Source: JAIVJM01 sp963816985 (GTDB lineage: Bacteria; Acidobacteriota; Blastocatellia; Pyrinomonadales; Pyrinomonadaceae). From it: a stretch of DNA of 64,000 nt. Below are positions 25,564-36,000 of the stretch, piece by piece (position 1 is the first letter of the stretch; the number at the start of each line of letters is the position of its first letter). The stretch lies in assembly GCA_963816985.1 (NCBI GenBank), contig CAWFMF010000004.1, forward strand, positions 992,001 to 1,056,000. The letters run 5' to 3'. A program made the position numbers and the translations under genes. The notes beneath the pieces are model-generated. The model was given only the letters and a program-made list of their open reading frames with translations, searched no databases and had not been told where the DNA came from.

Positions 25564-26244
25564 ATGAGCAATGAGCTGGCATTGGACGGAGCGTTGTCGG
25601 CGACGGTGCGGCTGGTGGACGCGAGTTGGGCGGGTTATCTGCAACGCGCCTGCGCGCGCCTGCGCGAAGCCGGGTCGCGTCATAAGAGCGGCGAGGGCGT
25701 CTACGCGCTCGTCAACCGCTTGAAGCACGCGCGCCCCTCGACCTACGGCCACTGCGTCCGCGTCGCGCGCTACTCGAACCAGATGGGCCGCGCCCTCGGC
25801 TTCGACGACACGCGCCTGCACCAGCTCTCCTCGACCGCGATGATGCACGACATCGGGAAACTGCTCGTCCCCGAATTCGTCCTCAACCGCCCGCGCCGAC
25901 CGACGCGCGCCGAGCGGTTCATCCTCAATCTCCACCCGAATTTCGGGGCGCTCCTCGCGTCCTATTTTAACCTCACGCCGGAGCTGCGCATCCGCACGCA
26001 GCACCACCACGAGCGTTGGGACGGGCGCGGTTATCCGCACCGCCTCGGCGGAGAAGACATCCCTTTGATGGCGCGCATCGTCCAAGTGGCGGACACGTTC
26101 GACGCGATGGTGGCGAAGCGGCCCTACAACTCGCCGCGCACGCACGCTGACGCCCTCGCCGAACTCCGACGCGAGTCGGGCAAACAGTTCGACCCGCGCG
26201 TCACCGAAGCTTTCCTCGACACTTTCACTCTCGAAGGACGGTAA
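25564..26244 (+). CDS. HD-GYP domain c-di-GMP phosphodiesterase
   Basis: 226 residues. The HD-GYP motifs are complete: GHCVRVARYSNQMG, the metal-binding MMHDIGKLLVPEF (HD), the HHERWDGRGYPHRL block with GYP, and ARIVQVADTFDAMVAKRPY. The enzyme hydrolyses c-di-GMP to pGpG or GMP in the cytoplasm. No sensor or receiver domain is attached, so it is a short stand-alone form. GGGAGG lies about 9 bases before the ATG. Together with the GGDEF fragment at the left edge it indicates c-di-GMP signalling in this organism. Confidence 0.9.
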   Translation: MSNELALDGALSATVRLVDASWAGYLQRACARLREAGSRHKSGEGVYALVNRLKHARPSTYGHCVRVARYSNQMGRALGFDDTRLHQLSSTAMMHDIGKLLVPEFVLNRPRRPTRAERFILNLHPNFGALLASYFNLTPELRIRTQHHHERWDGRGYPHRLGGEDIPLMARIVQVADTFDAMVAKRPYNSPRTHADALAELRRESGKQFDPRVTEAFLDTFTLEGR

Positions 26245-26250
26245 GGACTG

Positions 26251-26349
26251 ATGAACAACTGGATGAGACGCCGCATCCGCCGCTCGCGCGCACGCTGCCA
26301 ACGCGCCGCGCGAGTCCGCAGGCTCGCCGTCGGCGCACCCGCCGCCTGA
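26251..26349 (+). CDS. Possible 32-residue Arg-rich small protein
   Basis: A short frame beginning MNNWMRRRIRRSRARCQR and ending RLAVGAPAA, 6 bases after the HD-GYP stop, with AAGGA about 4 bases before the ATG. About a third of residues are Arg, with one Cys. It is followed by a hairpin terminator at 26374-26403. It could be a real basic micropeptide or a chance frame in GC-rich DNA. Confidence 0.3.
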   Translation: MNNWMRRRIRRSRARCQRAARVRRLAVGAPAA

Positions 26350-26373
26350 CGTGCCGCGCAGGACAAAGGATTG

Positions 26374-26403
26374 AGCCCTCCGTCGGCTGACTGCCGGAGG
26401 GCT
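26374..26403 (+). terminator. Hairpin, probable terminator
   Basis: A 9-bp stem (AGCCCTCCG at 26374-26382 with its complement at 26395-26403) and a 12-base loop, without a strong T tract. Confidence 0.6.
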
Positions 26404-26540
26404 GTCGCTCAAGAATATTTGACATCCGGCCTTAAAGCGGCATATCGTTCGCGGGTCTAGAACCCGCTGATGAGCGTCGCACCTCGTTAGCCTCACGACC
26501 TCGAAAAATTAAACGCCGCCTTGAAGCGAGGGGTGAGCGA

Positions 26541-27629
26541 ATGAATAAGCCGCCGCGTTTCCCGAAAGTGAAGGCGTCGCCCTCAACGACGCCGCAGTTG
26601 AGAAGGCCGTGCCCTGCCCAACCGCCTCAAACGCGCGCCGTCCAGCCCAAGCTCGCGGCGACGACGCAGCCGAAGCCGCCCGTCGCCCCGCCCGTCTACA
26701 GGCCGCAACTCGTCCCCGGAGTTTTGCAGCGAAAAGCGGCGGGGCAACAGCCGCCGCCCGCGGCGCAATCGAGGCCGCCCGCGCCCCCCGTCTACCGCCC
26801 GCAGCCCGTCCCGAAGGTGTTGCAAGGGAAGATGGCCCCGCACGGCCAGACGCCGGGCGTCGGCCCCAAGGGCAATCAAAAGCATCCGCCAGCCCCGCCC
26901 GCGTACAACAGGCCGCAGGCCGCCCCGAAGGTTTTGCAAGCGAAGACACTGAACGGACAGCCGACGAAGACGACGCAACCGGGACGTGGGCCGGTCGCGC
27001 CTTTGGCCTTCCGGCCTCAAACGCAGTCTCTCCAAACGAAGCGCGGCTCTGCCCCGTCACGCCCGTCGCACGTCCAACGGCGAGCAGTTACCGTCCAGCC
27101 GAAGACTAATCCGGCGAGCCCTCTGCCGACGAGCGCCCGCGCGGGCGCACAAGCACCCCGCGCCGCGTCGGGCGCAGGCGTCGTCCAGATGAGGTATTTC
27201 TACCGCTTCATTAACCCGCAGGCGGAGCCCGTCAACAACATCCGCCCGAATCGCGTCCTCACTCAACAGGAATACAACGCGCTGATTAACGACGCCGAAG
27301 CTCTGGGTCAGGAATTGGCGACGCACATGGCGGGCGATACGGGCCAGAGTCCTTTCATCTCCCTGACGACCGATTTCAACTTGGCCGCTCAGACGACTGA
27401 CACGAGTCCGGGCGGTCTGGGCTCGATAGTTCATAACGCCCCCAACATCGCGATCTTCGACATCCCCGATAACGTCCAGACGTTCGCCATGGCCGGGGAG
27501 AATCTGCAAGCGAGTGAAGGGGAGGTTCTGGTTTTAATCCCGCCCGGCAGAAGCCTGTCCCAATATCTCGTCAAAACGAACGCCAATATCTATCGGGGGC
27601 AGTATTGGAACGCCGCTAATCTTGAATGA
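26541..27629 (+). CDS. Pro-rich repeat protein with ADP-ribosyltransferase-like C-terminus (putative toxin/effector)
   Basis: 362 residues. The first two thirds is a low-complexity array: three imperfect copies of PPVYRPQxVPxVLQxK near residues 51-65, 87-101 and 120-137, then looser LQTK, VQRR and VQPK units, ending GVVQMR at about 215. The last 145 residues form a globular domain: YFYRFINPQAEP with a candidate Arg, SPFISLTTDFNLAA (STS-like strand) and EGEVLVLIPPGRS with a candidate catalytic Glu. This is the R-S-E order of ADP-ribosyltransferase toxins. No signal peptide. Similar Pro-rich leaders precede variable C-termini in other bacterial toxins and in cargo of contractile injection systems, as far as I recall; the ART assignment is inference. 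Confidence 0.6.
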   Translation: MNKPPRFPKVKASPSTTPQLRRPCPAQPPQTRAVQPKLAATTQPKPPVAPPVYRPQLVPGVLQRKAAGQQPPPAAQSRPPAPPVYRPQPVPKVLQGKMAPHGQTPGVGPKGNQKHPPAPPAYNRPQAAPKVLQAKTLNGQPTKTTQPGRGPVAPLAFRPQTQSLQTKRGSAPSRPSHVQRRAVTVQPKTNPASPLPTSARAGAQAPRAASGAGVVQMRYFYRFINPQAEPVNNIRPNRVLTQQEYNALINDAEALGQELATHMAGDTGQSPFISLTTDFNLAAQTTDTSPGGLGSIVHNAPNIAIFDIPDNVQTFAMAGENLQASEGEVLVLIPPGRSLSQYLVKTNANIYRGQYWNAANLE

Positions 27630-27660
27630 GTGGGTCGCATCCCTCCTCTCGCACAAGCCC

Positions 27661-30600
27661 TTAAAAATCGTACCTTAGTCCTACGCGCACCGTGCGCGGG
27701 CGGAGCGTGCGCGTCGGGACGAGGAAGGCGTCGAGGAAGGCGCGGCGCTGCTCGTCGGTCGCGGTCGTGCGCAGCGCGTTGAAGTTGATGAATTCCGCGC
27801 CGAAGGTGAAGACGGTCTTGTTAAGAACGTTGTCAATTTCGAGCGTGGGGCGGAGGCGCGCGCGCCCTCCGAGGCGGAACTCGCGCGTGAGACTGAGGTC
27901 GAGGTCGAAGAGGCCGGGGCCTTGACCGGCGTTGCGCGGGAGGTTGCCGGTCTGCCCGATGACGGGGAGCGAGAAGGCCGCGACGAGCGCCTCGTCCGAA
28001 GGGTCGCCGGGGCGGCGCGAGCGAATGAGACTGAGGTCGCCGTCGAAGTCGGGGCGGTCGTTGCTCACGTCGTCGAGGTTTCGATCCGCGCCGCCGAGCG
28101 AGACGTTGAAGGGCGCGCCGGACGCGAGACGTAAGACGCCCGCGAGTCGGAGCGAGCCGAGGCGGCGCGGGGCGTCGAGCGTGCCGGAGAAGACGAAGCG
28201 GTGGCGGCGGTCGAGGAGGCTGCGGGCGCGCTCGCCGCGAAAGTCGCCCGCGCGGAGCGCGCTCGAAGTGTTGACCACGCCGTCGTCAACGAGGCGCGAG
28301 AGCGTGTAGGCGGCGCGGAACGAAAAGGCGAGGCCGCCTTCTCCGCGCTGCTTGAAGCGGCGGCGCGCTTCGACGTTGAGGCCGTGATAGAAACTCTCTC
28401 CGACGGAGACGAGTTGCTCGACCTGCGTGCGCGAGGGGTCGGGCCGCAAGGGTTGGAGCGCGGCGAGGGCGGCTTCGAGCGTCGTCGTGGAGCCCGTGGC
28501 GGCGAGGTTGAAGACGGAGACGGGCACGCCGAAGTCGTCCACGCGGACGACCGTCTCTGAGTCAGACGCCCCGGCGGGCGCGACGTTGAAGCGAACGAGT
28601 TCGCCCGCCGTGCTCGCGTCGTAGACGGGCCGCGCGCCGCGCGCGTCGCGGAAGTTGGCGAAGTCGCGGGAGAGAAGATACGCGGTGAAGTCCTTGTAGC
28701 CGAAGGGCAGGCGCGGGGCGTTGACGTTGACTTCGCGCCAGAGTCGCTTGCCACGGTTGAAGGTGTAGTTGGCTTCAAAGACGAAGCCGCGTCCTATCTC
28801 GCGCTCGATGCCGATGTTGGATTGAAAACTTTCCGGCGTGCGCAAGGAAGGGTCGAGGCGGCGCGAGAAGTCGAGCTGCTGCGTGCCGAATTGACGGACG
28901 AGCGTCGAGTCGGCGTCGAGCGTGTGGGGGAAGCGAAGGTGCGCGGCGATGAAGGGTCGGCGCTCGGAGGCGGGGAGCGTGTTGGTGTCGAACTCGATGG
29001 TTTGACCGCCGAGCGTAAAGTCATCAAGAGTCCTCAACAATGCGCGGTTAAAGAAGAGGCCCGCGCCCGCGCGCAGCACCATGCGTCCCTTTCCCTTCGG
29101 GTCGAAGGCGAGCGCGAGTCGCGGGGCGAAGTTGTTGCGGTCGTGCAAGACGGTTTCGTTTTCGTAGCGGAGGCCCGCCGAAATCGTCAGGCGCGGGTGC
29201 GCGCGCCACTCGTCGTGGATGAAGAAGCTGCTGTAAAAATTCTCCTGTGTTGACTGTGTGCCGAACCTCTGGCGGAAGCGGCTCGGCGTCGCGGCGAGGA
29301 AGTCGCCTGCGCTCGTGAAGCTGTAAGTGCCTGACGCGTCGGTGAGGTCGAGGAAGACTGAGCGGAGGCGTTGAAAGTCCGCGCCGAGTTTGAGGGAGTG
29401 CGCGGCGCGGACGTGCGTGAGCGTGTCTTGAAGTTGGAAGCGCGTCTCGCGTCGGTCGGTCGCGCCGGAGTTGGAAGAGCCCGCGACGAGCGTGCCGGAG
29501 CGGTCGAAGGGGTCTTCGGCGTTGAGAGTGTCGTTGATGTTGATGAGGACGACGGGGCGTGTGGTCGAACGCGCGCGGAGCGCGGGGCGCAGCACCGAGA
29601 GTTGCGCGCGGAGCTGGTTAACGACGCGCGCCGAGAAGACGAAGTTGTCGGTGTAAGAAATCGCCTCCGTGTGGCGCGTGCGCCCTTGCAGACTTTCGGC
29701 GAGGCGGAGTCCGCCGCCGAACTGTCGCAGGTTTCTTTGCCTTCCGAGCTGAAGGAGGAGCGTGCCGTTGTGCGTGTCCGTGAAGGCGTGGTCGAAGCGA
29801 GCGGTGAAGGTGTGATTGCGTTGCGGCGTCGAGACGCGCTCGACGAAGGGCGCGAGTTCGGCGGGCGAGTTGGGTGAAGTCGCCGACGCCTCGAACCTTC
29901 TGCCGATGAGTGTCGTGGGCGCGGGCAAGAGAAACGAAGTGTTTCGTTCGACGGGCACGAGCGCGTCTATCAGCGTCGAGTCGAGCACGGTGTCGTATTC
30001 GTAGGCGACGAAGAAGAAGGTGCGCCCTCGTCCTTCAAAACCTAAAGGGCCGAAGAGCTTCTTCGGCAACAACAGCGGGCCGCTCAAGGTGAAGCCGGGG
30101 TCGTGCTCCTGCATGGGCAGTCGCTTGAGGCCGCGCCGGTTGTTGTTGAAGGTGTTCGCGTCGAGAGCTTCGTCGCGGAAGAAGTAGAAGAGCCGCCCTC
30201 TCAAGTTCCTCGTGCCGCCGCGCGTGCGGAGGTTGACGCGCCCGCCGGAGGCGCGACCGTACTCGGTCGAGAACTGGTTGGTGATGACCTGCACTTCCTC
30301 GACGGCTTCGGGCGAGGGCTGGAAGCGTTCGCGGGCGGCGCGGTCGTCGTTGTTGTCGAGCCCGTCAATCGTCACGTTGTTCGAGTAGGCCGCGCCGCCG
30401 GAGAGCGCGAACGTCCCGGCCTCTTCGGGCGTCGTCGCCGCGCGCTCCACGGAGTTGCGACCCGAAGCGTCTCTGTCATCGGCGGCGTCGCGCACGGAGA
30501 GCGGCTCTTCGGTGACGCCGCCGAGGGTGAAGACGAAGTCGAGCGGCGAGCGCGAAAAGAGGGGCAGGCGCTCCAACTCTTCGCGCGTGACGGACGCGCC

Positions 30601-31032
30601 GACCACCGTCCGCGTCGTGTCCAAGACGGGCGCGTCCGCTTCGCTCAAGACGGTCTGCTCGGCGTTGACGCTCGCGACGCGGAGTGTGAAATCGAGCCGC
30701 ACGTTTTGACCGGCGACGGTCACGAGGTTCGTCTTCTCGAACGAGGCGAAGCCCTCGGCGGACGCGCGCGCCGTGTACGCGCCCGGCGGCAGCTCGACGA
30801 AGCGGTAACGGCCTTCGGCGTCGGTCTTCAACGTTCGCTCCGCCCCGGTCGCCAGTAAGACGAACGTGACACTCGCGCCCACGACGACCGCGCCGTGCTC
30901 GTCCAAGACAGTGCCGCTCAAGGAAACGTCGTCGAGGTCTTGCGCGCGAACGTCGGCGCATTGGAGCAGGAGAAAGAGGAGCAACATGAGAGCACACGCG
31001 CGGGCGCGGAGGCTTGAGGCCGGACGAACCAT
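27661..31032 (-). CDS. TonB-dependent receptor, Oar-like (second copy)
   Basis: 1123 residues: a signal sequence (LRARACALMLLLFLLLQCADV), a carboxypeptidase-regulatory-like domain (VSLSGTVLDEHGAVVVGASV, residues about 35-120), a plug (NVTIDGLDNNDDRAARERF, VITNQFSTEYGRASGGRVNL) and a beta-barrel ending in Phe (VRVGLRYDF). The plug and barrel layout matches the receptor at 9644, but sequence is clearly different, so this is a separate subfamily rather than a recent duplicate. The substrate is unknown. The stop is 31 bases from the convergent toxin-like gene. Confidence 0.9.
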   Translation of the reverse strand: MVRPASSLRARACALMLLLFLLLQCADVRAQDLDDVSLSGTVLDEHGAVVVGASVTFVLLATGAERTLKTDAEGRYRFVELPPGAYTARASAEGFASFEKTNLVTVAGQNVRLDFTLRVASVNAEQTVLSEADAPVLDTTRTVVGASVTREELERLPLFSRSPLDFVFTLGGVTEEPLSVRDAADDRDASGRNSVERAATTPEEAGTFALSGGAAYSNNVTIDGLDNNDDRAARERFQPSPEAVEEVQVITNQFSTEYGRASGGRVNLRTRGGTRNLRGRLFYFFRDEALDANTFNNNRRGLKRLPMQEHDPGFTLSGPLLLPKKLFGPLGFEGRGRTFFFVAYEYDTVLDSTLIDALVPVERNTSFLLPAPTTLIGRRFEASATSPNSPAELAPFVERVSTPQRNHTFTARFDHAFTDTHNGTLLLQLGRQRNLRQFGGGLRLAESLQGRTRHTEAISYTDNFVFSARVVNQLRAQLSVLRPALRARSTTRPVVLININDTLNAEDPFDRSGTLVAGSSNSGATDRRETRFQLQDTLTHVRAAHSLKLGADFQRLRSVFLDLTDASGTYSFTSAGDFLAATPSRFRQRFGTQSTQENFYSSFFIHDEWRAHPRLTISAGLRYENETVLHDRNNFAPRLALAFDPKGKGRMVLRAGAGLFFNRALLRTLDDFTLGGQTIEFDTNTLPASERRPFIAAHLRFPHTLDADSTLVRQFGTQQLDFSRRLDPSLRTPESFQSNIGIEREIGRGFVFEANYTFNRGKRLWREVNVNAPRLPFGYKDFTAYLLSRDFANFRDARGARPVYDASTAGELVRFNVAPAGASDSETVVRVDDFGVPVSVFNLAATGSTTTLEAALAALQPLRPDPSRTQVEQLVSVGESFYHGLNVEARRRFKQRGEGGLAFSFRAAYTLSRLVDDGVVNTSSALRAGDFRGERARSLLDRRHRFVFSGTLDAPRRLGSLRLAGVLRLASGAPFNVSLGGADRNLDDVSNDRPDFDGDLSLIRSRRPGDPSDEALVAAFSLPVIGQTGNLPRNAGQGPGLFDLDLSLTREFRLGGRARLRPTLEIDNVLNKTVFTFGAEFINFNALRTTATDEQRRAFLDAFLVPTRTLRPRTVRVGLRYDF

Positions 31033-31325
31033 TTTTTTCGTCTCCTCAGGCGGGTGGTGGTTGGTGGATGTTGCGCCGCGCGAGGCTTTGGAGGGTGGAC
31101 GAGAGTTTCGCCGCGCGGCCTTCTGGACGGAAGTCAGGCTCCCGCTCTCTCTCAGCAGTTTTTAAGAGGGTGAGCGGCGCGCTTCTTCTTGAACGAGGTG
31201 AGGCGGGCGAAGCACTCCGCAGGCGGCGACTGAAGAGGGCGCGCACTTTATCACCGTGCTGAGGCGCGCGCAAGAACTATCGTCGGGCACGCCGCGTCGC
31301 AAAGCGGAGAAGGGATTCGGCGGGC

Positions 31326-32987
31326 TCACTTCGACGGGCCGCCGTAGACGCCGAGCAGCGCGGCGACCTTCAACTCTTTCGGCTGCAAGTCGCCGGTCAG
31401 GCCGTTGGCCGTCGCACGGTCGGTGCTCGACAGTCGGCGGAAGGTTTTGGTCAAGGCGTCGGCGAGGGGGAAGAGTTTCCAACTGAACTCGCCGTCTTTG
31501 GCTTCGCGCGGGCGCGGGATGGCGTTGGCGGCCTTTAAGGCTTCCTTCAACATTTCCGGGGCGCGCGCGGCGTCAAGCTCGGCGGTCTCTTCGGTCAGAC
31601 GTAGGTAGGCGACGGCCTTGCTCGTTCCCTCCGGCGCGTCGCGGAGCGCCTTGACGGCGTCGCTCAAATGCTCGTTGACTGCCTGCGCGTCCTTCTGCTC
31701 GAAGGAGTAGCGCGCGAGTCTCTGCGAGGCGAGAGCGCGGTTGACGGGGAGTTGAATTTTCGACGCCGCGTAGCGCGCCGCTTCAGTATCCTTTTGCGCC
31801 AAGGCGTCCTGCACGATGCCGCCCAAGAACACGTCGCGGCTCGAATAGTCGTTCGCCGCTCCGGCCCTCTCGTCTTCGATTGAAGATATCAGGTCGGCGG
31901 CCCGGCGGAATTTCCCCTGTCGCCGTGCGAGGCCCGCAGCCCCTCCGAGCAGCAGCCTCTTCTTCGCCTTGTCGCTCGTCGCTTCGGCCTCGTCGAGCAT
32001 CGTGGCCAGAGGGTCTGCGCTCTCCCTGATGCGCTCGAAGACTTCATCCTCGCGCGCCGCGCCGGGCGCGAAGTTGGCGAGCCGCGCCGCCGCTTCGCCG
32101 TAGAGCGGATGGTTCGACTTTCGTAAATGCGGGAGGACGGTTCGCAGGAGTTGCACCGCCCAGTTGAAGACGCGTGGGTCGCTCCTCTGCTCCGCCGTGA
32201 CGCGGCGCGTGGCAGCCACCGACGCGGCCAGGAATCGTGCGCGGAGTTCGGCGGGCGTCGTCTCTCTGAGGTAGTGCATCGAGAGAAAGAAGAGGTTGTG
32301 GAGGGAGATGAAGCCCGCGCTCCGCTCTTCGAGCGCGAGCGTCGCGGAGAGCAGTTGCGGGAGCGCGGAGGGGTTGCGACCGGCTTGGACGATGAGTTGC
32401 CCGTGCAGGTAAGTCATCGGCACCGCGCCCGAATTGATGAGCCGCAAAGCCTCTTCGAGTCCCTGCGCCGAGGTCTGCGGGTTGTCGAGTTTGCGCAGCG
32501 CCTCGTAAAGCTGCCCGCCCGCCTTCTCCTGCTCCGAGCGGTTGAGCTTTGCTCGCAGCGGGTGCGCGTGTTCCAGCTTCGCGGCTTCTTCGGGGCTGTG
32601 ACGGCGGACGAGGTTCAGTAATTTTTCGTAGAACACGTTGGCCGGGGCGGGCGGAATTTCGTGCTCGTGCCGTTGGAGGTCGGCGACGCCACGGGCGGCG
32701 GCGTCCACGGCGGCCCGCCGCAACGTCTCGTCCTCGCCCGCGCTCTGCCAGAGCCAGACGGCGACGTTCGTGTTGAGGTAGGCGCGGAAGGTCGGCGACT
32801 CGACCTCCTTTATCTTCTCCAAAAGGCTCAGGCCGTCTTCGATTGAGACCCGCGCGGCGTTCGGCTCGGACGGAAGAGGTTGCGGCGTCTGCTTCTTCTG
32901 CGCGCCGCACGGCGAGACCAAAAGGAACATCACCCACACGAAGAGCGAAAGACGTTTGAAAGCCGACGCGTGAGAATTCTTCCTCAT
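31326..32987 (-). CDS. Exported alpha-helical repeat protein, unknown function
   Basis: 553 residues with a signal sequence (KRLSLFVWVMFLLVSPCGAQ), so periplasmic or secreted. The rest is almost all helix with repeat-like units (FRRAADLISSIEDERAGAAN, TEAARYAASKIQLPVNRALA, EETAELDAARAPEMLKEALK), resembling the alpha-alpha superhelices seen in many Acidobacteria. No catalytic motif. Between it and the TonB gene (31033-31325) I see no gene or repeat. Confidence 0.6.
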   Translation of the reverse strand: MRKNSHASAFKRLSLFVWVMFLLVSPCGAQKKQTPQPLPSEPNAARVSIEDGLSLLEKIKEVESPTFRAYLNTNVAVWLWQSAGEDETLRRAAVDAAARGVADLQRHEHEIPPAPANVFYEKLLNLVRRHSPEEAAKLEHAHPLRAKLNRSEQEKAGGQLYEALRKLDNPQTSAQGLEEALRLINSGAVPMTYLHGQLIVQAGRNPSALPQLLSATLALEERSAGFISLHNLFFLSMHYLRETTPAELRARFLAASVAATRRVTAEQRSDPRVFNWAVQLLRTVLPHLRKSNHPLYGEAAARLANFAPGAAREDEVFERIRESADPLATMLDEAEATSDKAKKRLLLGGAAGLARRQGKFRRAADLISSIEDERAGAANDYSSRDVFLGGIVQDALAQKDTEAARYAASKIQLPVNRALASQRLARYSFEQKDAQAVNEHLSDAVKALRDAPEGTSKAVAYLRLTEETAELDAARAPEMLKEALKAANAIPRPREAKDGEFSWKLFPLADALTKTFRRLSSTDRATANGLTGDLQPKELKVAALLGVYGGPSK

Positions 32988-33075
32988 TCAAGCACCTCGT
33001 TGTTTGTCTGATGAACGGGCCGCCCGTGTCATCCTCACACGCGGACTCAACGAGTAAGTTCCAAATCCGGGTCAC

Positions 33076-36000
33076 TCATCCGGCTTCCTTCGTCATGCGC
33101 TCGACTTCGGGTCTCATCTGGAGGCGCGTGAAGATGTCGAGCGATTCCCGCCACATGGTTTCGCCGCGCGCGGCGTCGCCGTGTTTCGTTTCGTGGCGCG
33201 ACCAGTCGCGCAGAGCGCGAGCGCGTTCGGCCTCCATGCCGATGTGTTGGAAGAGGCGGAGGCTCTCGGCGAAGCAGGCGGCGGCGTCGCGGGTCTCGTC
33301 GCCGACCGAGACGGGCGCGGAGGTGTGCGAGGCGATGAGGCCGAGGACGCGCCAGGCTTCGCCGATGTGCTCCTGATTCTCCGTCCTCCGACCGAGTTCG
33401 AGGGCGCGCTTCGCCGCTTCGAGACTCTCCGCGAGATTCCCCTGACCCAGGAGCGCTTCGGAGAGGAAGCGGTAGTTTTCGGAGATGCCGTAGTAGCCGA
33501 CCGACTCGGCGAGGTGGATGGACTGGCGGAGGTCGGCCTCGGCGGCGGCGTAGTCGCCTAATCCAGCGCGCGCCGCGCCGAGGTTGCCGAGGTAGAGCAT
33601 CTCGCCGTTGCGGTTGCCGGTCTCGCGCGCGATGGCGAGCGCCTCGCGGTAACGCGCGAGCGCCTTGCCGTAGTCGCCCCTCAGGCGCGCCGTCTCGCCG
33701 AGGCTGTTGAGCATGTTGCCGACGCCGCGCCGGTTCTCCATCTCGCGGTAGAGCGCGAGCGCCTGCTCCTTGCACGACTCGGCGTGCTCGAAGCGACCGA
33801 GCTGGTGGTAAGCCATGCCGAGCGACTTGAGACTGTCGGCGCGCTCGCTCTGGCCCCCTTCGCCGCTGCCGCCCGCGAGCGCGAGCGCCTGATCGCCGAG
33901 CATCATCCCGGCGCGCGCGTCGCCCAAGCGTGTCGAAGCCTGACTCTGCAAGTTGAGCGCGCGCGCCAGCTCCGTCCGCGCCTGCTCCTGCCTGCCCGCC
34001 TCGCGCGCTAAGGCCGCCGCGCGCTCCGTGCTTTCGAGCATCGCGCGGTTGTCGCCCTTGCTCGCCTCGACGAGCGCGATCTCGTTCCACGCCCTCGCCT
34101 GCGCCACACGGTCGCCCACCGCTTCTGCCGCCGCGCGCATCTCTTCGTAGGCCGCGAGCGCCTCGGCGTAGCGCGACTGGATGCGGAGCACTTCGCCCAA
34201 ACCCTCAGACCATTCGAGCAGTCGTAGACGCTTCGCCGACTCCGACAACTTCGCGCCGCCGCCGGAGACCGAGCCGCCTTGCGCGACGGCTGAGACGGTC
34301 TGCGCGGGCGACTGCTCGGCGGTCTGCGGCGAGGCGTGCGCGGCGGTCGCGTCCCTCTTCGGCTCGGCGGAGAGGAAGGCGATGGCCTTGCGGTAATACT
34401 TGATGGCGGTCTCCGGCGCGTAGGTCTCGCGCGCCTGCCGCCCGGCGCGACCGTACCACTCGGCGGCGGCGTCGAAGACCTGCGCGCGCTCGTAGTGCTC
34501 GGCGATGACGCCCGCGTACTCGCCGACGCGCTCGCCGCCCGTGCGCGCGAGCCAGTCGGCGGCGCGGCGGTGGTAGACGCGCCGCTCCTTGCGTAAGACG
34601 CTCTCGTAAGTCACGTCGCGCAGCAAGGCGTGCTTGAAGGTGTACTCGCCCGCGCCCGCGTAGACGGAAGACTCGCGCCGGTAAATCAACTCCTTGCGCC
34701 GTAAGGATTCGAGGATGTCGCCGATTCCTTCCTCGCCCGCCGCGCCGCCGCGCACGACCGTCTCGCGCTCCGAAGCGAGGGTCGGCCCCGCCCCCAGATA
34801 CTCGACCGCGTCGTCCCAGAAGATGCGGCCCACCACCGACGCGCGTTGCATGACGGTCTTCTCGCCGGTCGTCAGGTTGTCGAGACGCGCTTGCAGCACG
34901 CCCGTCAAAGTCGGCGGCACTTTGACCTCGCCGAGACGGCTCGTGTCCACGCCCCAGACCTCCGCGCCGGGCACGATGACCTTCTGGTCAATGAGCATCT
35001 TAATCAGCTCTTCGACGTAGAAGGGATTGCCTTCGGCCCCCGTGACGACCAGCTCGCGCAGGGAAGGCGGGACGGTCTGCGCCTGCCGCAAGATTTCTTC
35101 GACGAGCTGGCGGCTCTCTTTCTTCGAGAGCGGCTGAAGCATGACGCGCGTGTGACGCTCGACGCCTTCGCCCCACGCGGGCCGCCGTTCGAGGAGCGTG
35201 GGCCGCGCGAGGCAGAGGACGAGGACGGGCGCGTCGGCGCAGTGGCGCGCGAGATAGTCTATGAAGTCGAGCGAGCCGTCGTCGGCCCAGTGGATGTCGT
35301 CGAGGAAGAGGATGAGCGGGAGGCGGCGCGCGGCCTCGGCGAAGAACTGCGCGGCGTAGCGGAAGGCGCGGTCGTGTATCTGCCGCACGTCGTCGAGGAT
35401 GCCGGAGAGGTGACGGCTCTCCGTGAAGTCGAAGCCGATGAGCTGGCCGATGAAGTGCGCGCGCATCGTCGCCTCTTCCTCGCCGCCCGCGCCGCCCGAA
35501 AGGGCGAAGATGCCGTGCTCAAGTTTCTCGCGCGCCACGTTCGGCGGGTCGCTGTCCTGAATCTCGAAGCGGAAGGAGAAGAGGTCGCGCACCAAAGAGT
35601 AAGGCAAACCCTGCATCGCCTCGCCCGCGCGCCCGTTGAAGATGTACCACGTGTCGGGGAGCAGCTCGACGCGGTTGCTGAACTCGTAAAGGAGGCGCGA
35701 CTTGCCGAGGCCCGCATCGCCGACGACGGTGACGGCGTGCAGCTCGCCGTCCTCGAAGACGGTTTCGAGCGCGTCGGTCAGACCCCTCAGTTCCCCTTTG
35801 CGTCCAATCATCCGCGTCTCGATGCCTTCGACGCCGCGCGTGCGGACGCGGAAGGCGCGCGGCTTGGCGCGCAGCACGCGGTAGACCTCGACGGGCTCGG
35901 CCCGCCCCTTAATCTTCAGAGACTCCGGGGCCTGCACGTCGAAGACGCCGCGCACGTGGCGGTAAGTCTCGTGCGAGACCAGCACGCCGCCCTCGTGCGC

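Noticed and set aside
25323..25574. 83-residue frame upstream of the HD-GYP gene
   Set aside because: It overlaps the HD-GYP start, lacks a ribosome site and shows no protein-like pattern.
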